Notes: generated from the sequence alone by a model not told the origin. A DNA stretch of 64,000 bases from Phycisphaerae bacterium (GCA_023150615.1 JAKLKO010000009.1:85417-149416), one strand, 5' to 3'. Shown: positions 42,716-52,737, counted from the stretch's first letter. Translations and numbers: made by a program.

Positions 42716-45700
42716 TCACGTCGGCCAGTAGTTCGCTCCCTCGCGCCTCATATCGGTGAATCGCTTATAGACGAAGAAGACCGCGGGGAAGACCAGCAGC
42801 TCGCCGAAGAAGCTGGTGGCCAGGCCGCCGATCATCGGCGCCGCCAGGCGGCGCATGGTGTCCGCGCCGGTGCCCTCGGCCCACATCAGGGGAAGGAGGC
42901 CCATGAAAGTCGTGGCGACGGTCATGGTCTTGGGGCGGATGCGCATGACGGCGCCCTCGTGGATGGCCTCCCAGAGGTCGCGGAGGTGGCGCATCATGCC
43001 CTGCGACTTGCGCGTGTCGTAGACGTTATCCAGGTACAACAGCATGACGAGGTTGGTTTCGGCGTCCAGGCCCGCTAGCGCGATCAGGCCGACCACGACG
43101 GCGAGAGACACGTCGTATCCCAGAAAGTACAGGAACCAGAAGGAGCCCGCCAGGGTGTAGGTGAACGTCACCATCGTCAGGACGGTGCGGAACCAAGACC
43201 GCGTGCCGATGTAAAGCAGGAAGATGATCGCGCCAAGTGCGGCGGGGACGGCGGCGGCCAGTCGGCGGTTGGTCGCCTCGATGTACTCGAATTGGCCCGA
43301 CCAGATGATGTTGTAGCCGGCGGGCAGCGCCACCGTCTCGCGGATCAGCTCCTTGGCCCGGTTGATCCATCCGACGATGTCCGTCGTAGTCAGGTCGACG
43401 TATATCCAGGCCGTTTTTCGCGAGTTCTCGCTCTTGATCATCGGAGGGCCCGGCCGCACGTTGACCTCCGCTAGTTGCGCGACAGGGACCTGGGCGCCGG
43501 CGGGAGTGCCGACGAGCGTACGACGCAGCGCCGGCAAATTGTCCCGCAGCTCTCGCTTGTAACGCAGGTTGACGGGGTACCGTTCCAAGCCCTCAACGGT
43601 CCAGGTGATGTTCATTCCGCCCATCGCCGATAGGATCACTTCCTGAACGTCTGCGATGGTGAGGCCGTAGCGGGCCACCTCGTCGCGGTCGATGTCGAAA
43701 TCGACATAAAGCCCGCCGACCGTCTTCTCCGGGTACGCGCTGAGCGTTCCGGGCAGCGTGCGTACCTGGGCCGCGATCTGGTCGGCAAGCCCGCTCAGCA
43801 CGGACAGGTCGTCCCCCATGATCTTGATGCCTACGGGCGTCTTGATGCCCGTCGAAAGCATATCGATGCGAGTCTTGATCGGCATGGTCCAGGCGTTGGT
43901 CACACCCGGAAAGGACACTGCTTCATTGAGGCCCGGGAAGTGTTCAACGCCCTCTCCGTAACCGTAGCTCAGTTCCTCGATGGTAATGGGGCGCTCCTCC
44001 GGCCAGAAGGTGGTCAGGCCGCTCCAATCCTTCACCCAGGACGGAAGAAAGCCAAACCAGCGGTCGAAGCGGCGCTTGCGCCACTTGCTGCGATCGGGCT
44101 CCAGCATGATGGTGGTCTCCACCATGCTCAGAGGTGCCGGGTCCGTGGCCGTCTCGGCGCGCCCGATCTTACCGAATACGTGGTGAACCTCGGGAAAGCT
44201 GGCGATGATCGCATCGGTCTGCTGGAGCAGCTCGCGGGCCTTCGTCACGCTGATCGCCGGATCGGTCGTCGGCATGTAGAGCAGGTCCCCTTCGTCGAGC
44301 GGCGGCATGAACTCGCGGCCCAGCCCCGGAAAGGCCGAGTCAAGACGCGGCGACCATGCCGCCAGCGCTTTTCCAACGACGGGGACATTCTGTGTTCCAA
44401 CCAGGGGAAAGAGACCGCTGAATGCAAAGAGCATCGCCAGTAGGATCAGCTTCTTGCGATGCTGCATGGCAAACGCAAAAAACGGGTTGTAGGTTGCCTG
44501 GAGCACTTTGCTGATGGGGTTGACGCGCTCGTGGAAGATCTTCTGCGGAACGAGCAGCATTCCCGCCAAGACCACCCACGCAAGCATGATCCATTGCTTG
44601 TGCCGCTCGTAAGCGCCGAGCGGGACGGCCCACAGCATGGCGGCGGGGAGGAACATGACCGCCATCGTGATCGACAGGTTCTTCCGCCAACCCCACTCGC
44701 GGGGCAGCACGCGCGACGTAATCAGCGAAAGCATGAGCACCGGAATGATGGTGACGGCCAGGACCGACGCCGCGGCCATAGCGAACGTCTTGGTGTAGGC
44801 CAACGGCTTGAACATTCGTCCGCTTTGCTCGCCGAGCACGAAAATGGGCAGGAAGCTGACGGTGATGATCAGCAGCGAGAAGAACAGCGTGGGGCCGACT
44901 TCCTTGGCCGCCTCGATGATCAGTTCGGCGCGCGGGCGATGGACGGGGGTGCGGCCGGCGGCGAGCTCTTCCTTGATTCGATCCTCCTCGCGGTCCAGGT
45001 GTTTGTGCGAGTTCTCCACCATGACGATCGAGCTGTCGACCATGACGCCGATGGAGATGGCGATCCCGCCCAGACTCATGATGTTGGCGTTGATCCCCAG
45101 CCAGTGCATGAGGATCAGCGCGCACAGAACGCCGGTCGGCAGCACGAAGATGGCCACGAGCTCGCTTCGGGCGTGCAGCAGGAAGAGGATGCACACCAAC
45201 CCGACGACGATCATTTCCTTGATGAGCGTGTCGGTGAGCGTGGCCACGGCGCGCTCGATCAGTCCGGAGCGGTCGTATTCGGCAACCACGTCCACGCCCG
45301 GCGGCAGGCCCTGCTTGAGCTCGTCGATCTTGTGCTTGACGTTGCGGATGACCGCCAGGGCGTTCTCGCCGAAGCGCATAACAACGATGCCGCCAACGAC
45401 CTCTCCCTCGCCCGCCGATTCGGCGAGCCCGCGGCGCATCTCGGGGCCGAGGCGCACTTCCGCAATATCCCGGAGGTAGACCGGCGTACCCGTTTCCGCG
45501 GCGCGAATCACCACTCGCTGGAGGTCACGGATGCCCTGCTGAGCCCGCGCTCGATCAATGGGAACACCCTGCTCACGCGCCGCCTCGACCTGTTCCGGAG
45601 CCAGCGAGGCGATGTAGCCGCGGCCCCGGACCATATACTCCGTCTCCGACATTTCCAGGACGCGGCCGCCCACGTCGTTGTTGGAGCGCTGGATGGCCAT

Positions 45701-46489
45701 GCGCACTTCATTGAGCGGGATGTTGTAGGCCAGCAGGCGGTCGGGATCGACGACCACCTGGTACTGCCGGACAAACCCCCCGACGGCGGCTACCTCCGAA
45801 ACACCTTCCAGGGCGGTCAGTTCGTACCGCAGGTACCAGTCCTGAAGGCTGCGCAGTTCCGATAGGTCGAACTCCGCCAGGACCAGGTCGGTTTCGCCGT
45901 CCCAAGGGCATTTGCCGCCGTGCTCGAACATTCGGACTCGCTCAAGCCGGTCGCGCGTCTCCTCCGGCGCCTCCTCGCGTGTGGCGTACCACCGGCCTGG
46001 TTGTTCCGGGTCTCGGTACATTCCGTTGGGGTGCTTGGGACAGTAGTAGCCGTTGCGTAACGAGTACTCATACACCCAGCCGACGCCCGTGGCGTCCGGA
46101 CCCAGCTGTGGCGTCACTCCCTTCGGCAGACGGCCGGCCACGTAGTTCAGGTACTCCAGCACTCGGGACCGCGCCCAGTAGATATCAGTCCCATCCTCGA
46201 AGATGATGTAGACGAACGAATAGCCGAACATCGAGTAACCGCGCACCACTTTGGCGTACGGCACCGCGAGCATCGCCGTGGTAAGCGGATAGGTGACCTG
46301 ATCCTCAACGACCTGCGGCGCCTGGCCGGGGTACTCCGTGAAGACGATCACCTGAACGTCCGAGAGGTCCGGGATGGCGTCGAGGCGGATGTTGTAAATC
46401 GTCCAGATTCCGCCCGCGATGATGAACGACGTGAGGATGAGCGTCAGGAGTCGGTTGCGGCAGCAGTATTCAATGATTCGCGCGATCAT
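42716..46489 (-). CDS. cusA: CusA-type heavy-metal RND efflux pump with an internal Cys/His insertion
   Basis: 1257 residues, longer than the usual ~1040-1050. The CusA/CzcA core is complete: IRLDAIPDLSDVQVIVFTEY, GVMVDSSIVMVENSHKHL and IALAGLDAETNLVMLLYLD, with 12 transmembrane helices. Relative to typical CusA there is a ~60-residue insertion after GVGWVYEYSL containing YYCPKHPNG and GGKCPWDG, before DLSELRSLQDW. An extended hydrophobic region lies near residues 600-700. It exports Cu(I)/Ag(I)-like ions with CusB and CusC, which precede it in the same operon. It begins 14 bp after cusB. Confidence 0.92.
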   Translation of the reverse strand: MIARIIEYCCRNRLLTLILTSFIIAGGIWTIYNIRLDAIPDLSDVQVIVFTEYPGQAPQVVEDQVTYPLTTAMLAVPYAKVVRGYSMFGYSFVYIIFEDGTDIYWARSRVLEYLNYVAGRLPKGVTPQLGPDATGVGWVYEYSLRNGYYCPKHPNGMYRDPEQPGRWYATREEAPEETRDRLERVRMFEHGGKCPWDGETDLVLAEFDLSELRSLQDWYLRYELTALEGVSEVAAVGGFVRQYQVVVDPDRLLAYNIPLNEVRMAIQRSNNDVGGRVLEMSETEYMVRGRGYIASLAPEQVEAAREQGVPIDRARAQQGIRDLQRVVIRAAETGTPVYLRDIAEVRLGPEMRRGLAESAGEGEVVGGIVVMRFGENALAVIRNVKHKIDELKQGLPPGVDVVAEYDRSGLIERAVATLTDTLIKEMIVVGLVCILFLLHARSELVAIFVLPTGVLCALILMHWLGINANIMSLGGIAISIGVMVDSSIVMVENSHKHLDREEDRIKEELAAGRTPVHRPRAELIIEAAKEVGPTLFFSLLIITVSFLPIFVLGEQSGRMFKPLAYTKTFAMAAASVLAVTIIPVLMLSLITSRVLPREWGWRKNLSITMAVMFLPAAMLWAVPLGAYERHKQWIMLAWVVLAGMLLVPQKIFHERVNPISKVLQATYNPFFAFAMQHRKKLILLAMLFAFSGLFPLVGTQNVPVVGKALAAWSPRLDSAFPGLGREFMPPLDEGDLLYMPTTDPAISVTKARELLQQTDAIIASFPEVHHVFGKIGRAETATDPAPLSMVETTIMLEPDRSKWRKRRFDRWFGFLPSWVKDWSGLTTFWPEERPITIEELSYGYGEGVEHFPGLNEAVSFPGVTNAWTMPIKTRIDMLSTGIKTPVGIKIMGDDLSVLSGLADQIAAQVRTLPGTLSAYPEKTVGGLYVDFDIDRDEVARYGLTIADVQEVILSAMGGMNITWTVEGLERYPVNLRYKRELRDNLPALRRTLVGTPAGAQVPVAQLAEVNVRPGPPMIKSENSRKTAWIYVDLTTTDIVGWINRAKELIRETVALPAGYNIIWSGQFEYIEATNRRLAAAVPAALGAIIFLLYIGTRSWFRTVLTMVTFTYTLAGSFWFLYFLGYDVSLAVVVGLIALAGLDAETNLVMLLYLDNVYDTRKSQGMMRHLRDLWEAIHEGAVMRIRPKTMTVATTFMGLLPLMWAEGTGADTMRRLAAPMIGGLATSFFGELLVFPAVFFVYKRFTDMRREGANYWPT

Positions 46490-46503
46490 GACGAGGCTCG
46501 CCC

Positions 46504-49275
46504 CTACTTTGTTTCGACCAAGTTGCCGCAGTCGAGCATCTTGAAGCCGTAATAGGGGTTGGCCTTTCTCTCCGCCCCTTGTATCCAGTCCCCCTTACTC
46601 ATCGGGCAGTGGTAAATGAACAACTTCGGCCATCGCTTTCGGTCGGGCCGATGACGCGCGATGATGAGGCGCATCGCGTCACTTAACTGCGCAAGATGCG
46701 AGCGATCGGTCGTCAGGTCTTCGCCACGGAACTTGAGCGCCGTCGAGTGTAGAGACATCACGGCGCGCACGAGATTGGTGTCAACTTGTGGGCCCCCGCT
46801 TTGCAGGAGGCCCCGTAGCTTTTCGCTCGCATCGACGAGTCCGAGTGCGTGACGTGCCACTTCGGCGGTGCTGTCACGGGCGAACCGTTCTTGGATGGCC
46901 AGATAATGCTCCATGATGTAGTCGACCTGCCGTTCGAGGTATGCGCCGCCGGTGTCCAATCCGACGATGTTTTCCCTCAGGACAAGCTGCATTGCGCAAA
47001 TGGGGCACACGCCGGGCTCATCGCTCGTAGCCTGCTCCGGATGCATGGGACATACGAAACGGCCAGTCCCTTCGGCGTGCTTGGCGAGTCTTGCCGCCCA
47101 GTCGACCTTCTCAATCGGCCTGAGCTTCATCCCGCACGTCGGACAACGTCTTTCGGATGCCGAAAACTGCCAACACTCCTGCATGGGACAAACGAATCGA
47201 GCGTCTGGGGGAACAGGCCGATCGGCTATCGCCGTCGCGCCGGAAGCCGTAGGCTGAGTTGAGGGCGATTCAGCTGGGGGGTTCATTTTCGCCATCGCGT
47301 CACCGAGCCAGGGACCGCGGAAGACAGCCATCGGTTCGCCGCACCGGGGACAATCGGCCGGCCGGTCGCTCGTCTGCCGCGAATGTTTCGGATCGCGGCA
47401 CGTGTAGAGCGCCTTGAATGGCTCGAGCTTGGTGCCGCACACCGGGCAGGCGCCCGGCGACTCCGAAAGCACGTGTGGATGCTTCGGACAGGTATAGGCC
47501 ACGTTTCCCCCGGCGGCGGCCATCAGCGCCTTGGCCCAGTCTAGCTCGTCGATGGGAACCAACTTCATTCCGCAGAGGGGACACTCGCCCGGCTCACCGG
47601 AGAAATAAGGCCCCTGCTTTGACGGGTCTTTCTGGTCGGGGTGCTTGTCCATCGGGCAGGCGTACTTCGCCTCGGGCGGAATCGTCGAGGGTTGAGAGCT
47701 GCTCGGTGCGCCGTGTGCGGCGGCATGAACGTGTGCACCCGGCTCCACTGGCTGTGAAGCCGGTGCATGCTGGTCGTGCGCTTCATGAGACCCCGCCGAA
47801 ACCACTCCTTCCATCCCCCGCTTTTTCGGCGCGGCCTTGGATGGCTCCATCATCTTGGCGACGGCTTCCTTGAGCTTGCTTTCCGAATCGAGCAGGAACT
47901 GCCCTGACGTGACGATGACGTCGCCGGCTTCCAGGCCCACCAGCGCCTCGACTATTCCTCCCTCGCCCTCGACGCCGACCTGGATGTCACGAGGCTCGTA
48001 TTTTCCACCGCCGCGATCGACAAAGGCGACCTTGCGAACGCCGGAATCGATGAACCCCTCCCGCGGAACGAGAACGGTGTCCTCCTTGAGTAACCCTTCA
48101 AGCACAACGTTTGCATACATGTCCGGCTTGAGCTCGAGTGTCGGATTCTCGAACTCCAACCGGACCTTGACGACGCGCGTCTGCTTCTGTAGATAAGGAT
48201 AGATGTACGTTACTTCGCCGCGAAAGACCTTGCTCGGGATGTAGGGCAGCGTCATCGTCGCGACTTGGCCGACGTGGACCCATGGAAGCTCGTATTCGTA
48301 GATGTCCACATAGACCCAGACGCGCGACAGGTCGGCAATCGTGAACATCCTCATGCCCGGCATGACGCGCATGCCTTCCAGGGCCATCTTCTCGGCCACG
48401 ATCCCGTCTGCGGGGGAATGGATTTGCAGCGTCTTTTCGGGCTGAAGTGCCTCCCTCAGTTTTTCGATTTGCTGTGACGGCACGTCAAAGTACTCGAGCT
48501 TCAGTCGCGCCGCATCGACCATGCGGCGAGCATCCTCGGCGGCCTCGGGGAACGTGCTGCGTTCCAGCGTGGGCAGCTTGCGCACGGCCGATATGTATTC
48601 GACCTGCGCCGAGTACAAGTCGGGTGAGTACACGTCGAACAGTGGGTCGCCGGCCTTGACCTTCTGCCCTGTCTCGTTGACATAGAGCTTCTCGATCCAG
48701 CCAGCGAATTTCGTGTCCACAAAGACCAGGCCCTGCTCGTCGTAGTCGATTCGCCCAACGGTTCGGATGGTCTTCACCAGCGGGCCGCGGCGCACACGCG
48801 CCGTCCGGATTCCCATGTTCTGAATCGTCACCGGGTCAATCCGGATCACCTGGCCGCCGACCGTCTCGCCTTCGTCGGAGTAGACTGGAACGAGATCGTG
48901 CCCCATGAAATCCTTGCCGGGGCGGTCTGACACGAAGTCCGGGTGCATCGGGGAGCGCCAATACAGTACTTTTCGTTCCTGGGGCCCGGACGGTGCGTCT
49001 TTGTCGGCAGCCGCATCCTGCTTCATGGGCGTCAGCGTCATGTTGCAGATGGGACAAATGCCGGGCTCACGCTGAAGCACCTGTGGGTGCATGCCGCAGG
49101 TGTACCAGACGTCTCCGGCATTGGACTCGGCGGGTTGACCTTGAACCGCGTTCTCTGGCAATCGGCCCGACCCGGAAAGGACGTATCCGCCGCCGACGCC
49201 CGCCATGAGCACGATGGTCAGCAGTCCGAGGACGCGGAGCCAACCTCTGAAACCAATGATGGTGATATTCCGCAA
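46504..49275 (-). CDS. cusB: CusB-type membrane fusion protein with multiple metal-binding domains
   Basis: 923 residues, about twice a usual CusB, from TTG 49275 whose GGAGG lies in the end of cusC. An N-terminal membrane anchor is followed by a heavy-metal-binding domain (WYTCGMHPQV...CPICNM) and a standard adaptor core (IRTVGRIDYDEQGLVFVD, SPADGIVAEK). The C-terminal ~400 residues add further domains: YACPMDKHPD..CPLCGM, YTCPKHPHV..CPVCGT, YTCRDPKHS..CPRCGE, FVCPMQECW..CPTCGM and FVCPMHPEQ..CPICAM. Six Cys-rich domains in one adaptor is remarkable. It should capture and hand metal to CusA/CusC. Confidence 0.92.
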   Translation of the reverse strand: MRNITIIGFRGWLRVLGLLTIVLMAGVGGGYVLSGSGRLPENAVQGQPAESNAGDVWYTCGMHPQVLQREPGICPICNMTLTPMKQDAAADKDAPSGPQERKVLYWRSPMHPDFVSDRPGKDFMGHDLVPVYSDEGETVGGQVIRIDPVTIQNMGIRTARVRRGPLVKTIRTVGRIDYDEQGLVFVDTKFAGWIEKLYVNETGQKVKAGDPLFDVYSPDLYSAQVEYISAVRKLPTLERSTFPEAAEDARRMVDAARLKLEYFDVPSQQIEKLREALQPEKTLQIHSPADGIVAEKMALEGMRVMPGMRMFTIADLSRVWVYVDIYEYELPWVHVGQVATMTLPYIPSKVFRGEVTYIYPYLQKQTRVVKVRLEFENPTLELKPDMYANVVLEGLLKEDTVLVPREGFIDSGVRKVAFVDRGGGKYEPRDIQVGVEGEGGIVEALVGLEAGDVIVTSGQFLLDSESKLKEAVAKMMEPSKAAPKKRGMEGVVSAGSHEAHDQHAPASQPVEPGAHVHAAAHGAPSSSQPSTIPPEAKYACPMDKHPDQKDPSKQGPYFSGEPGECPLCGMKLVPIDELDWAKALMAAAGGNVAYTCPKHPHVLSESPGACPVCGTKLEPFKALYTCRDPKHSRQTSDRPADCPRCGEPMAVFRGPWLGDAMAKMNPPAESPSTQPTASGATAIADRPVPPDARFVCPMQECWQFSASERRCPTCGMKLRPIEKVDWAARLAKHAEGTGRFVCPMHPEQATSDEPGVCPICAMQLVLRENIVGLDTGGAYLERQVDYIMEHYLAIQERFARDSTAEVARHALGLVDASEKLRGLLQSGGPQVDTNLVRAVMSLHSTALKFRGEDLTTDRSHLAQLSDAMRLIIARHRPDRKRWPKLFIYHCPMSKGDWIQGAERKANPYYGFKMLDCGNLVETK

Positions 49276-49279
49276 TGGA

Positions 49280-50863
49280 TCAGCCTCCGTTCGGGCGCGC
49301 GTTCCGAGCGACCTGTGCTTCGAGGACGGTGACGCCGACCGTCTGCTCCAGGTCGGCGACGCTCCGCTCCAGGTCGCCGAGCGTGCGGTAGTATTGCAGC
49401 CTAAAAAAGAGCCGCTTCTGCCAGTTGTCGATCACGAATTGAAAGTCCGATGTGCCGGTGATGTAGCCCTGTCGCGATACCTGATAGGCTTGCTCCGCCT
49501 GCGGAATAATCGCCGTTGAAAACAAACCGGCAATGTCGCGCTGCGAACGTATCCGCGCCAAGGCATCCTCAACCTGGTACGTGATCCGGTTCTTGGCGGA
49601 GTGCAATTGCCGGCGCGAGGCGGAAAGCCGCTCGCGAGCTTCGCGGATACCGCCTTCGATCCGCTCGAACCAGATCGGAAGATTGACTCCGGCCATGATC
49701 GCCCAGCTATCGGTGCCTTCCTCGCTCATTCGGGAATAGGGCGGCCGCATGCCCGTATCGGGATTGACCGGAGGTATGAACGGCGTGCGCGGGTTCATCG
49801 CCATCCATTCGAAGCCGACGGTGAAATCGGGCCAGTATTCGAGCTTTGCCAGATCCAGGCTCTGTTGGTCGCGTTCTATCTGACGCTCAAGCTCTCGAAG
49901 TTCAGGATTCCGGCGATAGGATTGGGCCAGCAATTCGTTCAAGCGTGGGTCCAGCCTGCGGATGTCGTATTCGCCAAGCGGCGGCACTTCGGTTGAGGGC
50001 GGTCGATCCAGTATTGAGTTGATAAGTGCCACCGTCGTCACACGTCGCTGGTGGAGTTCGACAAGCTGACTTTCGAGATTCGACAACTCGACCTGAGCTC
50101 GCAGAACGTCTTCCTGTTGCCGCCGGCCCGCGATCATTTGTCCTCGTGCAACCTCGATCAGATCGCGCAGCAGCGTCTGGTTCTCCTTCGTGATTCCAAT
50201 GGCCTGGTCGATCGCAAAAAGCCCAAAATACGAGCGCTTCACGTCCGCGACGACCCGTAACCGCGTCTGCTCCAGCTTCTCGACTGCCATGCGCGTCTCG
50301 GCGAGGGCGACGCGGCCGCGATGGTCCAGCTTTTGCGGAATCGGGAAAACCTGTTGGACACTCAACACAAAGACCATGTCGCCATCGGCGGTCCGTGTTG
50401 GCTCAGGCAGCGTCTTCGTCATCAGCATCGGATCCATCAGCGCCGTTGCCTGCGGAATGCGACTCGCGATGCTCCGAGCGGTATCGATGGAGCCCAGGAT
50501 GTCCGGGTTTCGCTCCAGGGCCGTTGCAATCAAGCCAGCCAGAGTCGTATCCTCAATCAATGGCTGGAACGTACGACCTGCCGGCGCGCTCGTCGTCGCC
50601 GGAACCGCATGGGGCACGCCGGCGTATTCCGAAACGGTCGCTGAGTGCCTTCGCTCATACTCGGCCAGAACATCGGCGATCTCGCGATGTCCCTGTCGAT
50701 TCAGCGTGCAACCCGTCGTTGCGCCTCCCATGGATGCCAAGAGTAACCAGCACAGGGCTGCGACCGCCTCGGAACGCCAATCCCCTGCAAGTTTCCAGCT
50801 GTGATTCGTGGCGCTGAAGCCGATCCTGAAAGACACGCGATTCGTTCGTCTCTTGAGCTGCAT
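49280..50863 (-). CDS. cusC: CusC/TolC-type outer-membrane efflux lipoprotein
   Basis: 527 residues. The N-terminus has a basic stretch, a hydrophobic segment and the lipobox MGGATTGC, so it is probably lipidated. The body is two OEP repeats with coiled-coil helices: LAGLIATALERNPDILGSID, LRVVADVKRSYFGLFAI, then RITYQVEDALARIRSQRDI and LFFRLQYYRTLGDLERSVA. It forms the outer-membrane channel of the tripartite pump. It is the first of cusCBA, 4 bp from cusB. Confidence 0.9.
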   Translation of the reverse strand: MQLKRRTNRVSFRIGFSATNHSWKLAGDWRSEAVAALCWLLLASMGGATTGCTLNRQGHREIADVLAEYERRHSATVSEYAGVPHAVPATTSAPAGRTFQPLIEDTTLAGLIATALERNPDILGSIDTARSIASRIPQATALMDPMLMTKTLPEPTRTADGDMVFVLSVQQVFPIPQKLDHRGRVALAETRMAVEKLEQTRLRVVADVKRSYFGLFAIDQAIGITKENQTLLRDLIEVARGQMIAGRRQQEDVLRAQVELSNLESQLVELHQRRVTTVALINSILDRPPSTEVPPLGEYDIRRLDPRLNELLAQSYRRNPELRELERQIERDQQSLDLAKLEYWPDFTVGFEWMAMNPRTPFIPPVNPDTGMRPPYSRMSEEGTDSWAIMAGVNLPIWFERIEGGIREARERLSASRRQLHSAKNRITYQVEDALARIRSQRDIAGLFSTAIIPQAEQAYQVSRQGYITGTSDFQFVIDNWQKRLFFRLQYYRTLGDLERSVADLEQTVGVTVLEAQVARNARPNGG

Positions 50864-50938
50864 GCATGGCCTCTAGCCGAGATTCACCTTCTTGAACCTG
50901 ACGCGACCATGTTTGTGCGCGTCAACGAAACCGTACGC

Positions 50939-51391
50939 TCAGTATTCGATGATTTTCTCGGCCGACATGACGGCCTTGGCTATTTCGTCGATCGTCGCGG
51001 AATCGACTCCCTTTCGAAGCCGAGCCTGGTCGATGCCGCTGTGCTCGGCACAGTGGTGACACACCAGGCCTCGCCCACCACTTCTTTTGAAGGCCTCGAA
51101 GGTGTCGGCGAATGATCTCTTGCCTGGGCCGCGGATGTCGACAAGGCTCGGACTGCCATCGGCGAATCGGGCGCCTTCCAAATCCAGCAACAAGGTCACC
51201 TGCGAGCCAAGCGATTGCAATCGTTCTGCCAACTCCAGGGCCATGTACGCCGAGTGGATGTCGTCGGTATAGTGTTTCATATGTACGATGATGTGGGGCT
51301 TGTCCTCAGGGCGAGTTGTTTGTTTCGCATCGCGACCCTGCCACGCGCCGATCGTCGAGGCAACCAATAACGGGAGCAGGTATCGCGTCAT
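50939..51391 (-). CDS. Exported DsrE-family protein
   Basis: 150 residues with a signal peptide (YLLPLLVASTIGAWQG). The DsrE/DrsE-like fold is visible in HIIVHMKHYTDDIHSAYMALEL and LGSQVTLLLDLEGA, with Cys in RGLVCHHCAEHSG (CHHC). DsrE-type proteins carry or relay sulfane sulfur, and an exported one in a metal locus may handle thiols or bind metal through CHHC. Its ribosome site (GAGGAG) overlaps the end of the upstream YHS gene. Confidence 0.8.
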   Translation of the reverse strand: MTRYLLPLLVASTIGAWQGRDAKQTTRPEDKPHIIVHMKHYTDDIHSAYMALELAERLQSLGSQVTLLLDLEGARFADGSPSLVDIRGPGKRSFADTFEAFKRSGGRGLVCHHCAEHSGIDQARLRKGVDSATIDEIAKAVMSAEKIIEY

Positions 51392-51397
51392 ACAGGC

Positions 51398-51793
51398 TTA
51401 CTCCTCAAAGTCCTTTGCGCCAACCGAACCTGCATCTGCGGCCAGTGCGCGTCTTTGGGCCTCTACCCCTTCTTGAAACGTCTGCGGATTCGCAATGAAT
51501 TTCTCGATGCAGTGTTCGCAACAAAAGTACACGGTGCCGGCATCGGTATCGATCAACAAGTCTCGATTGATTGGCATTCCGCCGACAGGGCATCGTACGT
51601 CGCCGATCGCGCTGAGGGGTATCGTATCGGGTCGTACATCACTACCAAAACCCCGCCACATCAGAACACTCGCGAGGCCCGCCGAGGCGACTCCCAACCC
51701 GACAAGAGGCAGCCACGGTCGCGACTTGCGTGCCGGCCAGACACGTCTGCGTTGAATGGGACGAACACGCCTTCGTTTTCGGCGGCCGCCCAT
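51398..51793 (-). CDS. Membrane-anchored YHS-type protein
   Basis: 131 residues from ATG 51793. A very basic N-terminus (GGRRKRRRVRPIQRRR) precedes one transmembrane helix (LPLVGLGVASAGLASVLMW). A YHS-like domain follows: CPVGGMPINRDLLIDTDAGT and VYFCCEHCIEKFIANP. The Cys pairs (C..., CCxxC) suit Cu or Zn binding as in TRASH/YHS modules. It is 6 bp upstream of dsrE. A TTG 14 codons earlier is less likely. Confidence 0.75.
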   Translation of the reverse strand: MGGRRKRRRVRPIQRRRVWPARKSRPWLPLVGLGVASAGLASVLMWRGFGSDVRPDTIPLSAIGDVRCPVGGMPINRDLLIDTDAGTVYFCCEHCIEKFIANPQTFQEGVEAQRRALAADAGSVGAKDFEE

Positions 51794-51916
51794 GCTCACA
51801 TCCCGGTAGCGTGCCGATTGATTCGTCGCTGCCAAGCGAGAGACGAAACCGTGGGCCCGTCCCGATTGTTACGCTGGTCTCTATGCTCAACAGCGCGCCG
51901 AAGTGCCGCTTCGTAC

Positions 51917-52669
51917 TCAATGATCGTGGTCGTGGTGATCATGCCCGCCATGTTGTTCGTGTTCATGTTCCTCCTCGTCGTGCGTGTCCTTGTTCCCGGG
52001 CCCTGAGAGGACCTCCACTTTCTTGGGGTCAATGTAGATACCCTGCAACTCAAGCTTCGGCGCGTATTTGCCGGGGTCCTTGAGGAACTTCTCGTCACAC
52101 TTATCGCAACAGAAATAGACGGTTTGCCCGCCTTTCAACTTGATGAACGCAGTGGGATCGATCGGAGCGCCCGTTACGGGGCATCTCGCTTGATAGGTAT
52201 AGCTGCCCGCCAGCGGTGCGACGTACCTGCCTGGCTCTTTCTCATACTTGGCGATGCAATCCTTGCAGCAGAAGTAAACCTTCTGGCCGTCCTTTTCAAC
52301 GAAGGCTTTCTTGTCGACCGCCTTGCCCGAAACGGGACAGGTCACCTGCACCTTCGGCAGGTTGGCGAGCATCTTACGCTGCTCGGCGACTTGCTTGTCA
52401 TACTTTGTGGGATCGGTCTCGAACTTCTTGATGCAATCCGCGCAGCAGAAGTAAATCGGGCCCTTCGTGGTCATGGTTTTGACGGAGAAGTCTACCGGGT
52501 CGCCCATCACCGGGCATTTCGGAAGCTGGGACTTCGGCGCAGGTTCCTTTTTGGGGGGCTCGGAATGCCGGTGGCCCTCATGTTGCTGTGCGTAGGCGTC
52601 CGTCGTCACGAGAACGCCGATCGCCGCCGCCAGCACCAGAGCAACGACTCTGAGACGATGGTGAAACAT
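51917..52669 (-). CDS. Exported protein with three tandem YHS domains and a His-rich tail
   Basis: 250 residues from ATG 52669 (GGAGG 8 bp upstream) with a clear signal peptide (VALVLAAAIGVLVTTDAYA). Three copies of CPV-x-G-x-x-(D)...YFCCxxCxxKFExxPxKY follow: KCPVMGDPVDF..YFCCADC, TCPVSGKAVDK..YFCCKDC, RCPVTGAPIDP..YFCCDKC. The end is His/Glu/Asp-rich (HDEEEHEHEQHGGHDHHDHDH). It is probably a periplasmic metal sponge or chaperone feeding the Cus pump. The family is recognised; the metal is inferred from context. Confidence 0.88.
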   Translation of the reverse strand: MFHHRLRVVALVLAAAIGVLVTTDAYAQQHEGHRHSEPPKKEPAPKSQLPKCPVMGDPVDFSVKTMTTKGPIYFCCADCIKKFETDPTKYDKQVAEQRKMLANLPKVQVTCPVSGKAVDKKAFVEKDGQKVYFCCKDCIAKYEKEPGRYVAPLAGSYTYQARCPVTGAPIDPTAFIKLKGGQTVYFCCDKCDEKFLKDPGKYAPKLELQGIYIDPKKVEVLSGPGNKDTHDEEEHEHEQHGGHDHHDHDH

Positions 52670-52737
52670 TTGATGGACCTCCAGGTTGGTTGGCGGTAAT
52701 GTATACCGCGCGAGCGCCGCGCTAGCGGCACCCGTTA

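Noticed and set aside
43940..45865. Long plus-strand frames (468 and 167 codons) over cusA
   Set aside because: They are antisense shadows of a highly conserved RND transporter.
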